A stretch of 33,118 nt of DNA, from the NCBI GenBank assembly GCA_947259295.1, contig CAMYMG010000100.1:1-33118 (forward strand), given 5' to 3'. Source of the DNA: an uncultured Rhizobiaceae bacterium. GTDB lineage: Bacteria; Pseudomonadota; Alphaproteobacteria; Rhizobiales; Rhizobiaceae. Made by a program: the position numbers and the translations under genes. This document shows, one piece after another, positions 24,568 to 32,746 of this stretch (within the stretch, counting starts at the first letter, position 1; the number at the start of each line of letters is the position of its first letter). The notes beneath the pieces are model-generated. The model worked only from the letters and a program-made list of their open reading frames with translations, searched no databases and was not told the origin of the DNA.

Positions 24568-24582
24568 TTAACCCGCACTTAA
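24568..24582. promoter_or_regulatory. CtrA box upstream of the second outer-membrane protein gene
   Basis: This is an exact TTAA-N7-TTAA. The right half also takes part in an inverted repeat, TTAACC-ACTAT-GGTTAA (24579-24595). It lies 67 nt upstream of the ATG at 24649, allowing a leader of about 40 nt. A GANTC site (GATTC, 24542-24546), the CcrM methylation target, lies just upstream. Confidence 0.75.
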
Positions 24583-24648
24583 CCACTATGGTTAACAATG
24601 CTCCCGAACACGGTTGCCGGAAACGGCGCACCTCGGGAGTCAAGGACT

Positions 24649-25482
24649 ATGAGCTTCACAAAGCGCATCACGGTTGCACTGGTCGCGTCGCTCGGATCGC
24701 TGGCCGCGGCGCAGGCCGCCGACTACGATCCGCCGATCTATGTCGAGCAGGCGGCGGAATATGTCCCGGTCGAAATCGGCTCGGGCTGGTACCTGCGCGG
24801 CGACGTCGGCTACGTCTTCAGCGCCAGCATCGGCGGCGTGGACTACACCACCTACGATTCGGACACTACCACTTACAGCCCGGCGTCCTTCACCTCGGAA
24901 GACATCAAGGCCGACTTCGCATGGGGCGGCGGCTTCGGCTATCGCTTCACCGACTATTTCCGCGCCGACGCCACGGTCGACGGCTACCGCGCAAGCTTCA
25001 GCGGATCGACGGCAAGTGACGAGGCATGTGCCGGCGTAGGCGATCCTAATACCACCTGCCGGTCCGAGAACAGCTCCGAAGTTTCTACCGTCAGCGTGAT
25101 GGCAAACGGGTATGTCGATCTTGGCACCTATGTCGGCTTAACGCCTTATGTCGGCGCGGGCGCCGGCTTCTCCTTCGTCAGCTGGGGCGACCTGAACGAC
25201 ACGACCTACTGCGTCGAAGGGGGCGGAACGTGCCCCGATCCGCTGGCGGTCGGCAGCACCGTCCACGGCGGCGACGAGGGCTGGCGCTTCACCTATGCCT
25301 TGATGGCCGGCTTCGCCTACGACGTGACGAGGAACTTCAAGGTCGATGTCGGCTACAAGTACCGCAGCATCGACGGTGGCGACATGTTCGGCTGGGATTC
25401 TCCGCGGACCTTCGGCGATGGCTCGCATGGCAATCTCGACACCCATGAAGTCCGGGTCGGCGTGCGCTACGAACTCTGGTAG
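24649..25482 (+). CDS. Outer-membrane beta-barrel protein (Omp25/31-like), copy 2
   Basis: This 277-residue precursor has signal peptide [23 protein letters not shown], then [11 protein letters not shown]. The barrel begins [17 protein letters not shown] and ends [10 protein letters not shown], with C-terminal aromatic W as required for BAM insertion. An internal segment has two Cys pairs (about [12 protein letters not shown] and CVEGGGTC), likely in surface loops. It is paralogous in architecture to the gene just upstream but well diverged and of normal GC content. The start at 24649 is chosen for the signal peptide, with GGGAG 9 nt upstream. A CtrA box precedes it and a hairpin terminator follows. 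Confidence 0.88.
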   Translation: MSFTKRITVALVASLGSLAAAQAADYDPPIYVEQAAEYVPVEIGSGWYLRGDVGYVFSASIGGVDYTTYDSDTTTYSPASFTSEDIKADFAWGGGFGYRFTDYFRADATVDGYRASFSGSTASDEACAGVGDPNTTCRSENSSEVSTVSVMANGYVDLGTYVGLTPYVGAGAGFSFVSWGDLNDTTYCVEGGGTCPDPLAVGSTVHGGDEGWRFTYALMAGFAYDVTRNFKVDVGYKYRSIDGGDMFGWDSPRTFGDGSHGNLDTHEVRVGVRYELW

Positions 25483-25504
25483 CCTTCCCCAATTCTTGAC
25501 ATCG

Positions 25505-25529
25505 AACGGCGGGCCTTGCCCGCCGTTTT
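25505..25529 (+). terminator. Terminator of outer-membrane protein copy 2
   Basis: The 10-bp stem AACGGCGGGC/GCCCGCCGTT with loop CTT runs into TTTT-CG-TTTT, starting 23 nt after the stop codon. Confidence 0.9.
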
Positions 25530-25579
25530 CGTTTTCGCCGTGCTCGAAAAATAGTCCGGCAGTGACAGAGGCTTTCCTC

Positions 25580-25606
25580 TTGACGCCCCGGCTGCAAGGG
25601 AATATC
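25580..25606 (+). promoter_or_regulatory. Possible promoter of the serC operon
   Basis: CTTGAC (25579-25584) matches the rhizobial -35 consensus exactly. A weak -10, AATATC, sits at 25601-25606 (16 nt spacer). Transcription would start near 25612, just before the folded leader. Confidence 0.5.
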
Positions 25607-25611
25607 GCCGT

Positions 25612-25666
25612 CCGTGGGCCACCCCTCCCCAACGAGGGGCCTGCTATCTGGAAGGATAGAACCACG
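25612..25666 (+). ncRNA. serC leader RNA (candidate serC RNA motif)
   Basis: Between the predicted start site and the serC ATG are two hairpins. The first is CCCCT/AGGGG (25622-25639, extendable with flanking GGCC and CC). The second is CTATC/GATAG (25644-25659), whose 6-nt loop holds most of the ribosome-binding site GGAAGG (25650-25655). A conserved serC RNA motif with stems just before serC is known from Rhizobiales, and this fits in position and form. It may control translation of SerC; the ligand, if any, is unknown. Confidence 0.55.
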
Positions 25667-26845
25667 ATGACGAACATTTCCAAGCCCGGACTCCGTCCGG
25701 CAAACCCCAATTTTTCTTCAGGTCCATGTGCGAAGCGTCCAGGCTGGACGCCCGAAGCACTCGCCGATGCCGCGCTCGGCCGCTCGCACCGCGCCAAGAT
25801 CGGCAAGGCGAAGCTGGAACAGGCGATCGACCTGACCCGCGAAGTCCTGCAGGTGCCTGCCGACTATCGCATCGGCATCGTGCCGGCATCCGACACCGGC
25901 GCCGTCGAGATGGCGCTCTGGTCGCTGCTCGGCGAGCGAGGCGTCGACATGGTCGCGTGGGAAAGTTTTGGCGCCGGCTGGGTGACCGATGTCGTCAAGC
26001 AGCTGAAGCTCACGGATGCGCGCAGGATCGAGGCAGGCTATGGCGAGCTCCCCGACCTTTCGACGATCGATTTCGACCGCGATGTCGTATTCACCTGGAA
26101 CGGCACGACATCGGGCGTTCGCGTGCCCAACGGCGATTTCATCCCGGCCGACCGGAAGGGACTGACCATCTGCGACGCCACCTCGGCCGCATTCGCGCAG
26201 AAGCTCGACTTCGACAAGCTTGATGTCGTCACCTTCTCCTGGCAGAAGGCATTGGGCGGCGAGGGCGCGCATGGCATGCTGATCCTGTCGCCGCGCGCGG
26301 TGGAACGGCTGGAAAGCTACAAGCCGGCCTGGCCGCTGCCGAAGATCTTCCGTCTGACCTCCAACGGCAAGCTCATCGAGGGCATCTTCAAGGGCGAGAC
26401 GATCAATACGCCGTCGATGCTGTGCGTCGAGGATTATCTCGATGCGCTTGGCTGGGCCAAGTCGCTCGGCGGGCTCGACGCGCTTGTGGCGCGTGCCGAC
26501 GCCAATGCCAAGGTGATCTGGGATTTCACCGAGACATCCGCCTGGCTCGACAACCTCGCCAAGGTCGATGCGACCCGGTCGAACACCTCGGTTTGCCTGA
26601 CGATCACCGACCCGGACGTGGCTGCACTCGACGCTGACGCCTCGGCGGCCTTCGCGAAGGGCATGGTCGCACTGCTCGACAAGGAAGGCGTTGCCTTCGA
26701 CATCGGCGCCTACCGCGATGCTCCGTCAGGCCTGCGCATTTGGGCCGGCGCCACCGTCGAAACTTCCGACATGGAAGCGCTGATGCCGTGGCTGAACTGG
26801 GCCTTCGAGACCCAGAAGGCGACGCTGTCGAAGGCCGCGGCCTGA
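25667..26845 (+). CDS. serC: Phosphoserine aminotransferase
   Basis: SerC moves an amino group from glutamate to 3-phosphohydroxypyruvate, the second step of serine synthesis. The protein has 392 residues, and the start [27 protein letters not shown] is typical of the alphaproteobacterial SerC type. The PLP lysine is K194 in [12 protein letters not shown]; substrate contacts lie in [14 protein letters not shown] (73-86) and WNGTTSG (144-150). The reading frame is open far upstream, but the start is fixed by homology and by GGAAGG in the leader hairpin loop. It is first in serC-alaE-serA, so two of the three steps of the phosphorylated serine route are encoded here; serB is not in the window. 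Confidence 0.96.
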   Translation: MTNISKPGLRPANPNFSSGPCAKRPGWTPEALADAALGRSHRAKIGKAKLEQAIDLTREVLQVPADYRIGIVPASDTGAVEMALWSLLGERGVDMVAWESFGAGWVTDVVKQLKLTDARRIEAGYGELPDLSTIDFDRDVVFTWNGTTSGVRVPNGDFIPADRKGLTICDATSAAFAQKLDFDKLDVVTFSWQKALGGEGAHGMLILSPRAVERLESYKPAWPLPKIFRLTSNGKLIEGIFKGETINTPSMLCVEDYLDALGWAKSLGGLDALVARADANAKVIWDFTETSAWLDNLAKVDATRSNTSVCLTITDPDVAALDADASAAFAKGMVALLDKEGVAFDIGAYRDAPSGLRIWAGATVETSDMEALMPWLNWAFETQKATLSKAAA

Positions 26846-26889
26846 GACGGCGCCGGGCCGCTGCCCGGCATCCCGGAGAACTCCCTGCA

Positions 26890-27342
26890 ATGGCTCTTTC
26901 GTCGCAAACGCGCAGTTTCGTCGCGGATACGCTGGCGCTGGTGATCTTCTTCACCATCGCCAGCGGTCTCAACGAACGGTTCGTGGCGGGCATGGCCTGG
27001 AGCGAAGTCGCGGTTACCCGAAGCTTCGGTGCAGTGCTGATGGTGATGACGGCAAGGCCATACGGCATGTGGCGCGACTGGATCTTCCGGACATCGGATC
27101 CGCAAACGACGTGGACAAGCCTGCTGACGGATTGCCTGTCGCTCCTTCTGTTTCAGGTGCCGATCTATTGCGTGATCCTGATGGTCGGTGGAGCGGAAAG
27201 CACTGCAATTCTCAAGGGGGCTGCCGGCTTCTCGATTGCGATGCTGGTGCTCGGACGACCCTACGGGCTCTTTCTCGATCTCGTCCGCAGGTCGTTCGGC
27301 CTGTCGGGCGGCGGCCAGAAGCCGATGTCCCTGGGCGGCTGA
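26890..27342 (+). CDS. alaE: L-alanine exporter AlaE family protein
   Basis: This 150-residue inner-membrane protein has four predicted helices (about 12-30, 43-57, 80-101, 110-128). Family motifs are VADTLALVIFFT near the start, ARPYGMWRDWIFR (55-67), a FQVPIYCVILMVGG helix and YGLFLDLVRRSFGLS (125-139). Escherichia coli AlaE exports L-alanine and protects against its accumulation. I start at ATG 26890; the frame is open to 26740 but overlaps serC. It lies 44 nt after serC and 92 nt before serA, interrupting the usual serC-serA pair. It may relieve amino-acid excess or export a serine-related compound; substrate is by homology only. Confidence 0.88.
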   Translation: MALSSQTRSFVADTLALVIFFTIASGLNERFVAGMAWSEVAVTRSFGAVLMVMTARPYGMWRDWIFRTSDPQTTWTSLLTDCLSLLLFQVPIYCVILMVGGAESTAILKGAAGFSIAMLVLGRPYGLFLDLVRRSFGLSGGGQKPMSLGG

Positions 27343-27434
27343 AATCATTCCCGGCCGTGGCGCTCGCGCCGCGGCCTCACAAGTTCATTTTTCCAGCCGT
27401 GGCCGAGGCCCGGCGGCAACCAAAGGAGGCCTTG

Positions 27435-29036
27435 ATGGCACCCCGCGTTCTCGTTTCCGACAAGCTTTCGCCCACAGCCGTGCAGATTTTCAAGGATCGC
27501 GGCGTCGAGGTCGACTACCTGCCCGATCTCGGCCCCGACAAGGAAAAGCTGCTCAGCGTCATCGACCAGTATGACGGTCTCGCCATCCGTTCGGCTACCA
27601 AGGTGACCGAGAAGCTGATCGCCGCGGCGACCAGGCTGAAGGTCATCGGCCGCGCCGGCATCGGCGTCGACAATGTCGACATCCCCGCTGCATCGCGCAA
27701 GGGCATCATCGTGATGAACACGCCCTTCGGCAATTCCATCACCACGGCCGAACACGCGGTGGCGCTGATGTTCGCGCTGGCTCGCCAGATCCCCGAAGCC
27801 AATGCCTCGACCCAGGCCGGCAAGTGGGAAAAGAACCGCTTCATGGGCGTCGAGATCACCGGCAAGACGCTCGGCATCATCGGCTGCGGCAATATCGGTT
27901 CGATCGTCGCGACGCGCGGCGTGGGCCTAAAGATGCATGTCGTCGCTTTCGACCCGTTCCTGTCCGAGGGACGGGCCTCCGAACTGGGCGTCGAGAAGGT
28001 CGAGCTCGAGGAACTGCTGGCGCGCGCCGACTTCATCACGCTGCACACGCCGATGACCGACAAGACCAAGAACATCATCAACGCGGAATCGATCGCCAAG
28101 ATGAAGGACGGCGTCTTCATCATCAACTGCGCGCGTGGCGGCCTGATCGTCGAGGCCGACCTAGTCGAGGCGCTGAAGAGCGGCAAGGTGGGCGGTGCCG
28201 CCATCGACGTGTTCGAAGTCGAGCCGGCCAAGGAGAGCGCCTTCTTTGGCCTTGAAAATGTGGTTGCCACGCCGCATCTCGGCGCCGCCACCAGTGAAGC
28301 GCAGGAAAATGTCGCGTTGCAGGTGGCCGAGCAGATGTCGGATTATCTGATCAAGGGCGCGGTCTCCAACGCCATCAACATGCCGTCGATCACCGCCGAG
28401 GAGGCGCCGCGGCTGAAGCCCTTCGTCAAGCTGGCGGAGGTGCTGGGCGCCTTCGTCGGCCAGGTGACCGAGGATCCGATCAAGGAAGTCGAGATCCTTT
28501 TCGACGGGTCGACGGCATCGATGAACACCAGGGCACTGATCAGTGCGACACTGGCCGGGCTGATCCGCCCGCAGGTGGCAGACGTCAACATGGTCTCGGC
28601 GCCGATCATGGCGAAGGAGCGCGGCATCCGGCTGACCGAGTTGAAGCGCGACAAGTCGGGCGTCTTCGACGGCTATATCAAGCTGACGGTGGTGACGGAA
28701 AAGCAGTCGCGCTCGATCGCCGGAACGGTATTCTCCGATGGCAAGCCGCGCTTCATCCAGATCAAGGGCATCAATCTCGACGCCGAAGTCGGCCAGCACA
28801 TGCTCTACACGACCAATGCCGACGCACCGGGCATCATCGGCCTGCTCGGCACGGTGTGCGGCGAGAATGGCGTCAACATCGCCAACTTCCAGCTTGGCCG
28901 CAATCGGCCGGGCGGCGATGCCATCGCCCTTCTTTATCTCGATGCGCCGTTCCCGGAAGACGTTCTGGCCAAGGTGCGCGCGCACAAGTCGATCGATTCG
29001 GCCAAGCGCCTGCGCTTCGACGTGGCCGAGGCTTAA
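27435..29036 (+). CDS. serA: D-3-phosphoglycerate dehydrogenase
   Basis: SerA oxidises 3-phosphoglycerate with NAD, the committed step of serine synthesis. It is a 533-residue long-form enzyme: substrate and NAD domains (about 1-315) with GCGNIG (150-155), R234 in NCARGG, E263 in EVEP and H281 in ATPHLGAAT; then an ASB-like intervening domain (about 318-455) and a C-terminal ACT domain (about 460-533) beginning with MLYTTNADAPGIIG. The ACT domain suggests control by serine or another amino acid. A strong AAAGGAGG site lies 5 nt before ATG 27435; the frame upstream overlaps alaE and is not used. A GC-rich hairpin follows. Confidence 0.97.
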   Translation: MAPRVLVSDKLSPTAVQIFKDRGVEVDYLPDLGPDKEKLLSVIDQYDGLAIRSATKVTEKLIAAATRLKVIGRAGIGVDNVDIPAASRKGIIVMNTPFGNSITTAEHAVALMFALARQIPEANASTQAGKWEKNRFMGVEITGKTLGIIGCGNIGSIVATRGVGLKMHVVAFDPFLSEGRASELGVEKVELEELLARADFITLHTPMTDKTKNIINAESIAKMKDGVFIINCARGGLIVEADLVEALKSGKVGGAAIDVFEVEPAKESAFFGLENVVATPHLGAATSEAQENVALQVAEQMSDYLIKGAVSNAINMPSITAEEAPRLKPFVKLAEVLGAFVGQVTEDPIKEVEILFDGSTASMNTRALISATLAGLIRPQVADVNMVSAPIMAKERGIRLTELKRDKSGVFDGYIKLTVVTEKQSRSIAGTVFSDGKPRFIQIKGINLDAEVGQHMLYTTNADAPGIIGLLGTVCGENGVNIANFQLGRNRPGGDAIALLYLDAPFPEDVLAKVRAHKSIDSAKRLRFDVAEA

Positions 29037-29048
29037 GGTTTGGGTTGA

Positions 29049-29094
29049 CCGCCCGGACCCGGGACTGGCATTCAGCCCGGGGTCCGGTCGGCGG
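29049..29094 (+). repeat. GC-rich inverted repeat after serA
   Basis: The arm at 29049-29063 (CCGCCCGGACCCGGG) pairs with 29076-29094, leaving a 12-nt loop and small bulges. No T-tract follows, so it is not a classical terminator. It may stabilise the serA 3' end or separate serA from the FAH-family gene that starts 18 nt later. Confidence 0.6.
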
Positions 29095-29112
29095 ACATGG
29101 GAGGACGATTCG

Positions 29113-30273
29113 ATGACGCGTGACGACGCACAGCTGCCCGTTGACGGGGCTTTTCTCGGCCGCGCAATGGCCGAAGGATGGGCCCACCCGGTCATCGTCA
29201 CGGTTCGTGACGGCCTGGTCTTTGACATCACGTCGAAACACGCGCCGACATCGCGCGACGTGTGTGAACAGGACGATCCGGGCGCCTATGTGCGCAACGC
29301 GTCAGGCAGAGAGATCGGCAGCCTTGATGCGCTGATGTCGAACAGCGTCGTTCCGCGCCGCGATTCCAGCAAGCCCTACCTCCTGTCGCCAGTCGACCTG
29401 CAGGCCGTGAAGGCTGCCGGCGTGACCTTCGTCGTCTCGCTGCTCGAGCGCGTCATCGAGGAACAGGCGCGGGGCTCGGCCGAGAAGGCCGACGCCATCC
29501 GCGCCGACATAGCCGGCCTGATCGGCCACGACCTGTCGAAACTGAAGCCGGGATCGGCCGAGGCCGAAGAGATCAAGGCCAAGCTGATCGAGCGCGGCGT
29601 GTGGTCGCAATATCTCGAGGTCGGCATCGGTCCGGATGCCGAGATCTTCACCAAGTGTCAGCCCATGGCCTCCGTCGGATTCGGAGCAGATGTCGGTTTG
29701 CATCCGATCTCGACCTGGAACAATCCCGAGCCGGAAATTGCCGTCCTGTCCAACAGCCGTGGCCGCATCATCGGCGCAACGCTCGGCAACGACGTCAATC
29801 TGCGCGATGTCGAGGGCCGCTCGGCGCTGCTGCTCGGCAAGGCCAAGGACAACAATGCCTCGGCGGCGCTCGGCCCTTTCATCAGGCTGTTTGACGGGAG
29901 CTTCTCGCTGGAGGACGTTAAGTCCTGCGTCGTCACGCTGAAGGTGGAGGGTGAAGACGGCTTCGTGCTAGAAGGATCGAGTTCGATGGCCGAGATCAGC
30001 CGCTCGCCGGAAGAACTGGTCGAGGCTGCGATCGGCAAGCACCACCAGTACCCGGATGGATTCGCGCTTTACCTCGGAACGATGTTTGCGCCGGCCAAGG
30101 ATCGCGGCGAAGCGGGCAAGGGATTCACCCACAAAATCGGCGACACGGTGACGATATCGACGGAAACACTCGGCTCGCTGGTAAACCGGGTGCAGTGGTC
30201 ACCAGACTGCGCGCCATGGACCTATGGCGCCAGCCACCTGATGCGCGACCTGGCCAAGGCGGAGCTTATCTGA
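29113..30273 (+). CDS. Fumarylacetoacetate hydrolase (FAH) superfamily protein
   Basis: This 386-residue protein carries the FAH fold in its C-terminal half (about 150-380). Metal-site features are the acidic motif NNPEPEIAVL (the paired Glu ligands) and GNDVNLRD, followed by GKAKDNNASAALGPF. The N-terminal about 140 residues are an extension found in longer members. The superfamily splits C-C bonds, decarboxylates or dehydrates keto acids; several sugar-acid dehydratases belong to it, so the exact reaction is open. The start at 29113 follows a GGGAGGA site. It lies downstream of serA on the same strand, and its stop overlaps the end of the convergent DMT permease gene by 8 nt. Confidence 0.88.
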   Translation: MTRDDAQLPVDGAFLGRAMAEGWAHPVIVTVRDGLVFDITSKHAPTSRDVCEQDDPGAYVRNASGREIGSLDALMSNSVVPRRDSSKPYLLSPVDLQAVKAAGVTFVVSLLERVIEEQARGSAEKADAIRADIAGLIGHDLSKLKPGSAEAEEIKAKLIERGVWSQYLEVGIGPDAEIFTKCQPMASVGFGADVGLHPISTWNNPEPEIAVLSNSRGRIIGATLGNDVNLRDVEGRSALLLGKAKDNNASAALGPFIRLFDGSFSLEDVKSCVVTLKVEGEDGFVLEGSSSMAEISRSPEELVEAAIGKHHQYPDGFALYLGTMFAPAKDRGEAGKGFTHKIGDTVTISTETLGSLVNRVQWSPDCAPWTYGASHLMRDLAKAELI

Positions 30274-31177
30274 CGGGAAGCTCGGCCCGGCCGTCGGCCT
30301 TGCGGCCACTGGTTTCAGCCAGCCAGATACCGCCCAGCACGAGGATCATGGCGATGGCGTGATAGGCGTGAAACGTCTCGCGCAGGATCATCACCGACAG
30401 CAGCGTTCCGAAGATCGGCACGAGATTGATGAACAGGCCGGCACGGTTCGCTCCGATCATCTCGACGCCCTTGATGTAGAATATCTGGGCGAGGATCGAC
30501 GGGAAGAAGATCGTGTAGGCGACGACGCTCCAGCCCAGTGCATCCGGGACGATACCGGCTCCGGATCGGAATTCGGCGACGACGAAGGGAACGGTGCCGA
30601 CAAATGCGACGCCCGTCAGCATGATCATCAGACTCTGCCAGTGGATCGCCGGTTTGAGGCGGAGCGCCACCGTATAGGCCGAGTAGACGATCACGCCAAT
30701 CAGCATGAGGAGATCGCCATAATTGACATTGAGCGCCAGAAGTTCGCGCGGATCACCGTGGGTTGCGGTTAGCACGACACCGGCAATCGACAGAACGAAA
30801 CCGACAATCTGAAGCCAGGTGACGCGCAGGCGGAAGAGCAGGAAATTCGCCGCGAAAATCAGCATCGGCATGGCGGCCTGCTCGATGCTCACATTGATGG
30901 CCGTGGTGTAGAGTAGCGCGGAATAGAGCGCGATGTTGAAGACGGCGAAGCCCAGGAAGCCGAGCGCCACAAGAAGCGGCAGGTTGCGTCTGATCACAGG
31001 CCAGTCGGACTGCAGCTGCTTGCGGCCGATCAGCCAGAGGATGACCATGGCGACGCCCCAGCGCAGCGCGGTGAGCAGCATCGGGGAAACATGGCCGACC
31101 GCCAGTTTCCCGGCGATGGCGTTGCCGCCCCAGAACAGGGTGGTCAAGACCAGGAGGAGGTAGGCGGTGCGATGCAT
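30266..31177 (-). CDS. EamA/DMT superfamily permease
   Basis: This 303-residue inner-membrane protein has ten predicted helices in two EamA repeats (about 6-140 and 150-290). The repeats begin with LLLVLTTLFWGGNAIAGKLA and YGDLLMLIGVIVYSAYTVALR. These permeases commonly export amino acids or other metabolites; the substrate is unknown. The start at 31177 is chosen because the first helix follows at once; the frame to 31291 adds a hydrophilic piece unlike the family. It is convergent with and overlaps the FAH-family gene by 8 nt. It is divergent from purA with 202 nt between, in which I see no clear promoter. Confidence 0.92.
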   Translation of the reverse strand: MHRTAYLLLVLTTLFWGGNAIAGKLAVGHVSPMLLTALRWGVAMVILWLIGRKQLQSDWPVIRRNLPLLVALGFLGFAVFNIALYSALLYTTAINVSIEQAAMPMLIFAANFLLFRLRVTWLQIVGFVLSIAGVVLTATHGDPRELLALNVNYGDLLMLIGVIVYSAYTVALRLKPAIHWQSLMIMLTGVAFVGTVPFVVAEFRSGAGIVPDALGWSVVAYTIFFPSILAQIFYIKGVEMIGANRAGLFINLVPIFGTLLSVMILRETFHAYHAIAMILVLGGIWLAETSGRKADGRAELPVR

Positions 31178-31379
31178 GGGGATGCTGTTCCGGGAGGATT
31201 GAAGGTCCGCACCTAGAGCGCTGACCGGGGCAAGTAAATGATTCGGTTGGCGGTAATTCGTTGGTCCTGTCGACCGCCAGCCGACAAACAACTATCGCAC
31301 TCGCAGCGCCTTGCGGTTATAGAGGCCTTTCGATTTGCAGCGGGGGCTGCATTTTCCGCACGTTTCGGAGGAAAGTAAC

Positions 31380-32675
31380 ATGGCCAATGTGGTGGTCGTC
31401 GGCTCGCAATGGGGCGACGAAGGCAAAGGCAAGATCGTCGACTGGTTGTCGGAGCGCGCGGACGTGGTCGTCCGCTTCCAGGGCGGTCACAATGCAGGCC
31501 ACACACTGGTCGTCGACGGCAAGGTCTACAAGCTGTCGCTGCTGCCGTCCGGTGTCGTTCGCGGAGGCAAGCTGTCGATCATCGGCAATGGCGTGGTTTT
31601 CGATCCGCATGCATTCGTCGCCGAGGTGGCCAAGCTGCAGGCGCAGGGCGTCGAGGTGACACCTGATCGCCTGAAAATAGCCGAAAACACCGCGCTAATC
31701 CTGTCGCTGCACGGGGAGCTTGACCGGATGCGCGAAGCGAAAGCGGCCAACGGAACGAAGATCGGCACGACGGGACGCGGCATCGGGCCAGCCTATGAGG
31801 ACAAGGTCGGCCGGCGCGCGATCCGCGTCATGGATCTTGCCGACATCGGTACCTTGCCGGCAAAGATCGACAGGCTCCTGGCGCATCACAATCCGCTGCG
31901 GCGCGGCCTGGGCGAGGCCGAGGTTCGTGCCGACGTTCTGCTCGAAGAGTTGAAGTCGGTTGCCGACGACATCCTTCCCTATATGGACCGGGTCTGGAAG
32001 GTGCTCGACGACCGGCGGCGCGCCGGTGACCGGATCCTGTTCGAGGGCGCGCAGGGAACGCTGCTCGATATCGACCATGGCACCTACCCCTTCGTGACCT
32101 CGTCGAACACCGTGGCGGGCCAGGCTTCGTCGGGCTCGGGCGTCGGGCCCGGCGCGATCGGCTATGTGCTCGGCATCACCAAGGCCTACACGACCCGGGT
32201 CGGCGAAGGTCCGTTCCCGACCGAGCAGGACAATGAGATCGGCGAGTTCCTCGGCACGCGGGGCCACGAGTTCGGCACCGTGACCGGACGCAAGCGGCGC
32301 TGCGGCTGGTTCGACGCGGTGCTGGTGCGCCAGGCGGTTGCGGTCAACGGCATCAAGGGCATCGCGCTGACCAAGCTCGACGTGCTGGATGGAATGGAAG
32401 AGATCAAGATCTGCACCGGCTATCGGCTGGATGGCGAGGTGATCGACTATCTTCCGGCCAGCCAGGCGGCCCAGTCGCGCGTCGAACCGATCTACAAGAG
32501 CCTGGAGGGCTGGACGGGCACCACGGCCGGCGCGCGCAGCTGGAACGACCTGCCGGCCCAGGCCGTAAAGTATGTACGCTACATCGAAGAATTGATCGGC
32601 GCGCCCGTGGCGCTCCTATCCACCAGTCCCGAACGGGAAGACACGATACTTGTGACTGATCCGTTTCAAGACTAG
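31380..32675 (+). CDS. purA: Adenylosuccinate synthetase
   Basis: PurA joins IMP and aspartate using GTP to give adenylosuccinate, the first committed step to AMP. The protein has 431 residues, the normal length. It shows the P-loop-like [11 protein letters not shown] (11-21) with catalytic D13, GGHNAGHT with H41 (35-42), [15 protein letters not shown], and the GTP-site block [23 protein letters not shown] 31380 has a GGAGGAAAG site 7 nt upstream. No terminator is seen before the next gene, which starts 71 nt later. Confidence 0.98.
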   Translation: MANVVVVGSQWGDEGKGKIVDWLSERADVVVRFQGGHNAGHTLVVDGKVYKLSLLPSGVVRGGKLSIIGNGVVFDPHAFVAEVAKLQAQGVEVTPDRLKIAENTALILSLHGELDRMREAKAANGTKIGTTGRGIGPAYEDKVGRRAIRVMDLADIGTLPAKIDRLLAHHNPLRRGLGEAEVRADVLLEELKSVADDILPYMDRVWKVLDDRRRAGDRILFEGAQGTLLDIDHGTYPFVTSSNTVAGQASSGSGVGPGAIGYVLGITKAYTTRVGEGPFPTEQDNEIGEFLGTRGHEFGTVTGRKRRCGWFDAVLVRQAVAVNGIKGIALTKLDVLDGMEEIKICTGYRLDGEVIDYLPASQAAQSRVEPIYKSLEGWTGTTAGARSWNDLPAQAVKYVRYIEELIGAPVALLSTSPEREDTILVTDPFQD

Positions 32676-32746
32676 TTATGGGCTCCTCCCGGGCATGCAG
32701 CGCATATGGGGCGCGAGCCGGAACAAGGATATAGGTCGACAGCAGC

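Noticed and set aside
27069..27434. N-terminal extension of serA by about 122 codons
   Set aside because: The extra frame overlaps alaE, has no family similarity, and a perfect AAAGGAGG site lies just before 27435.
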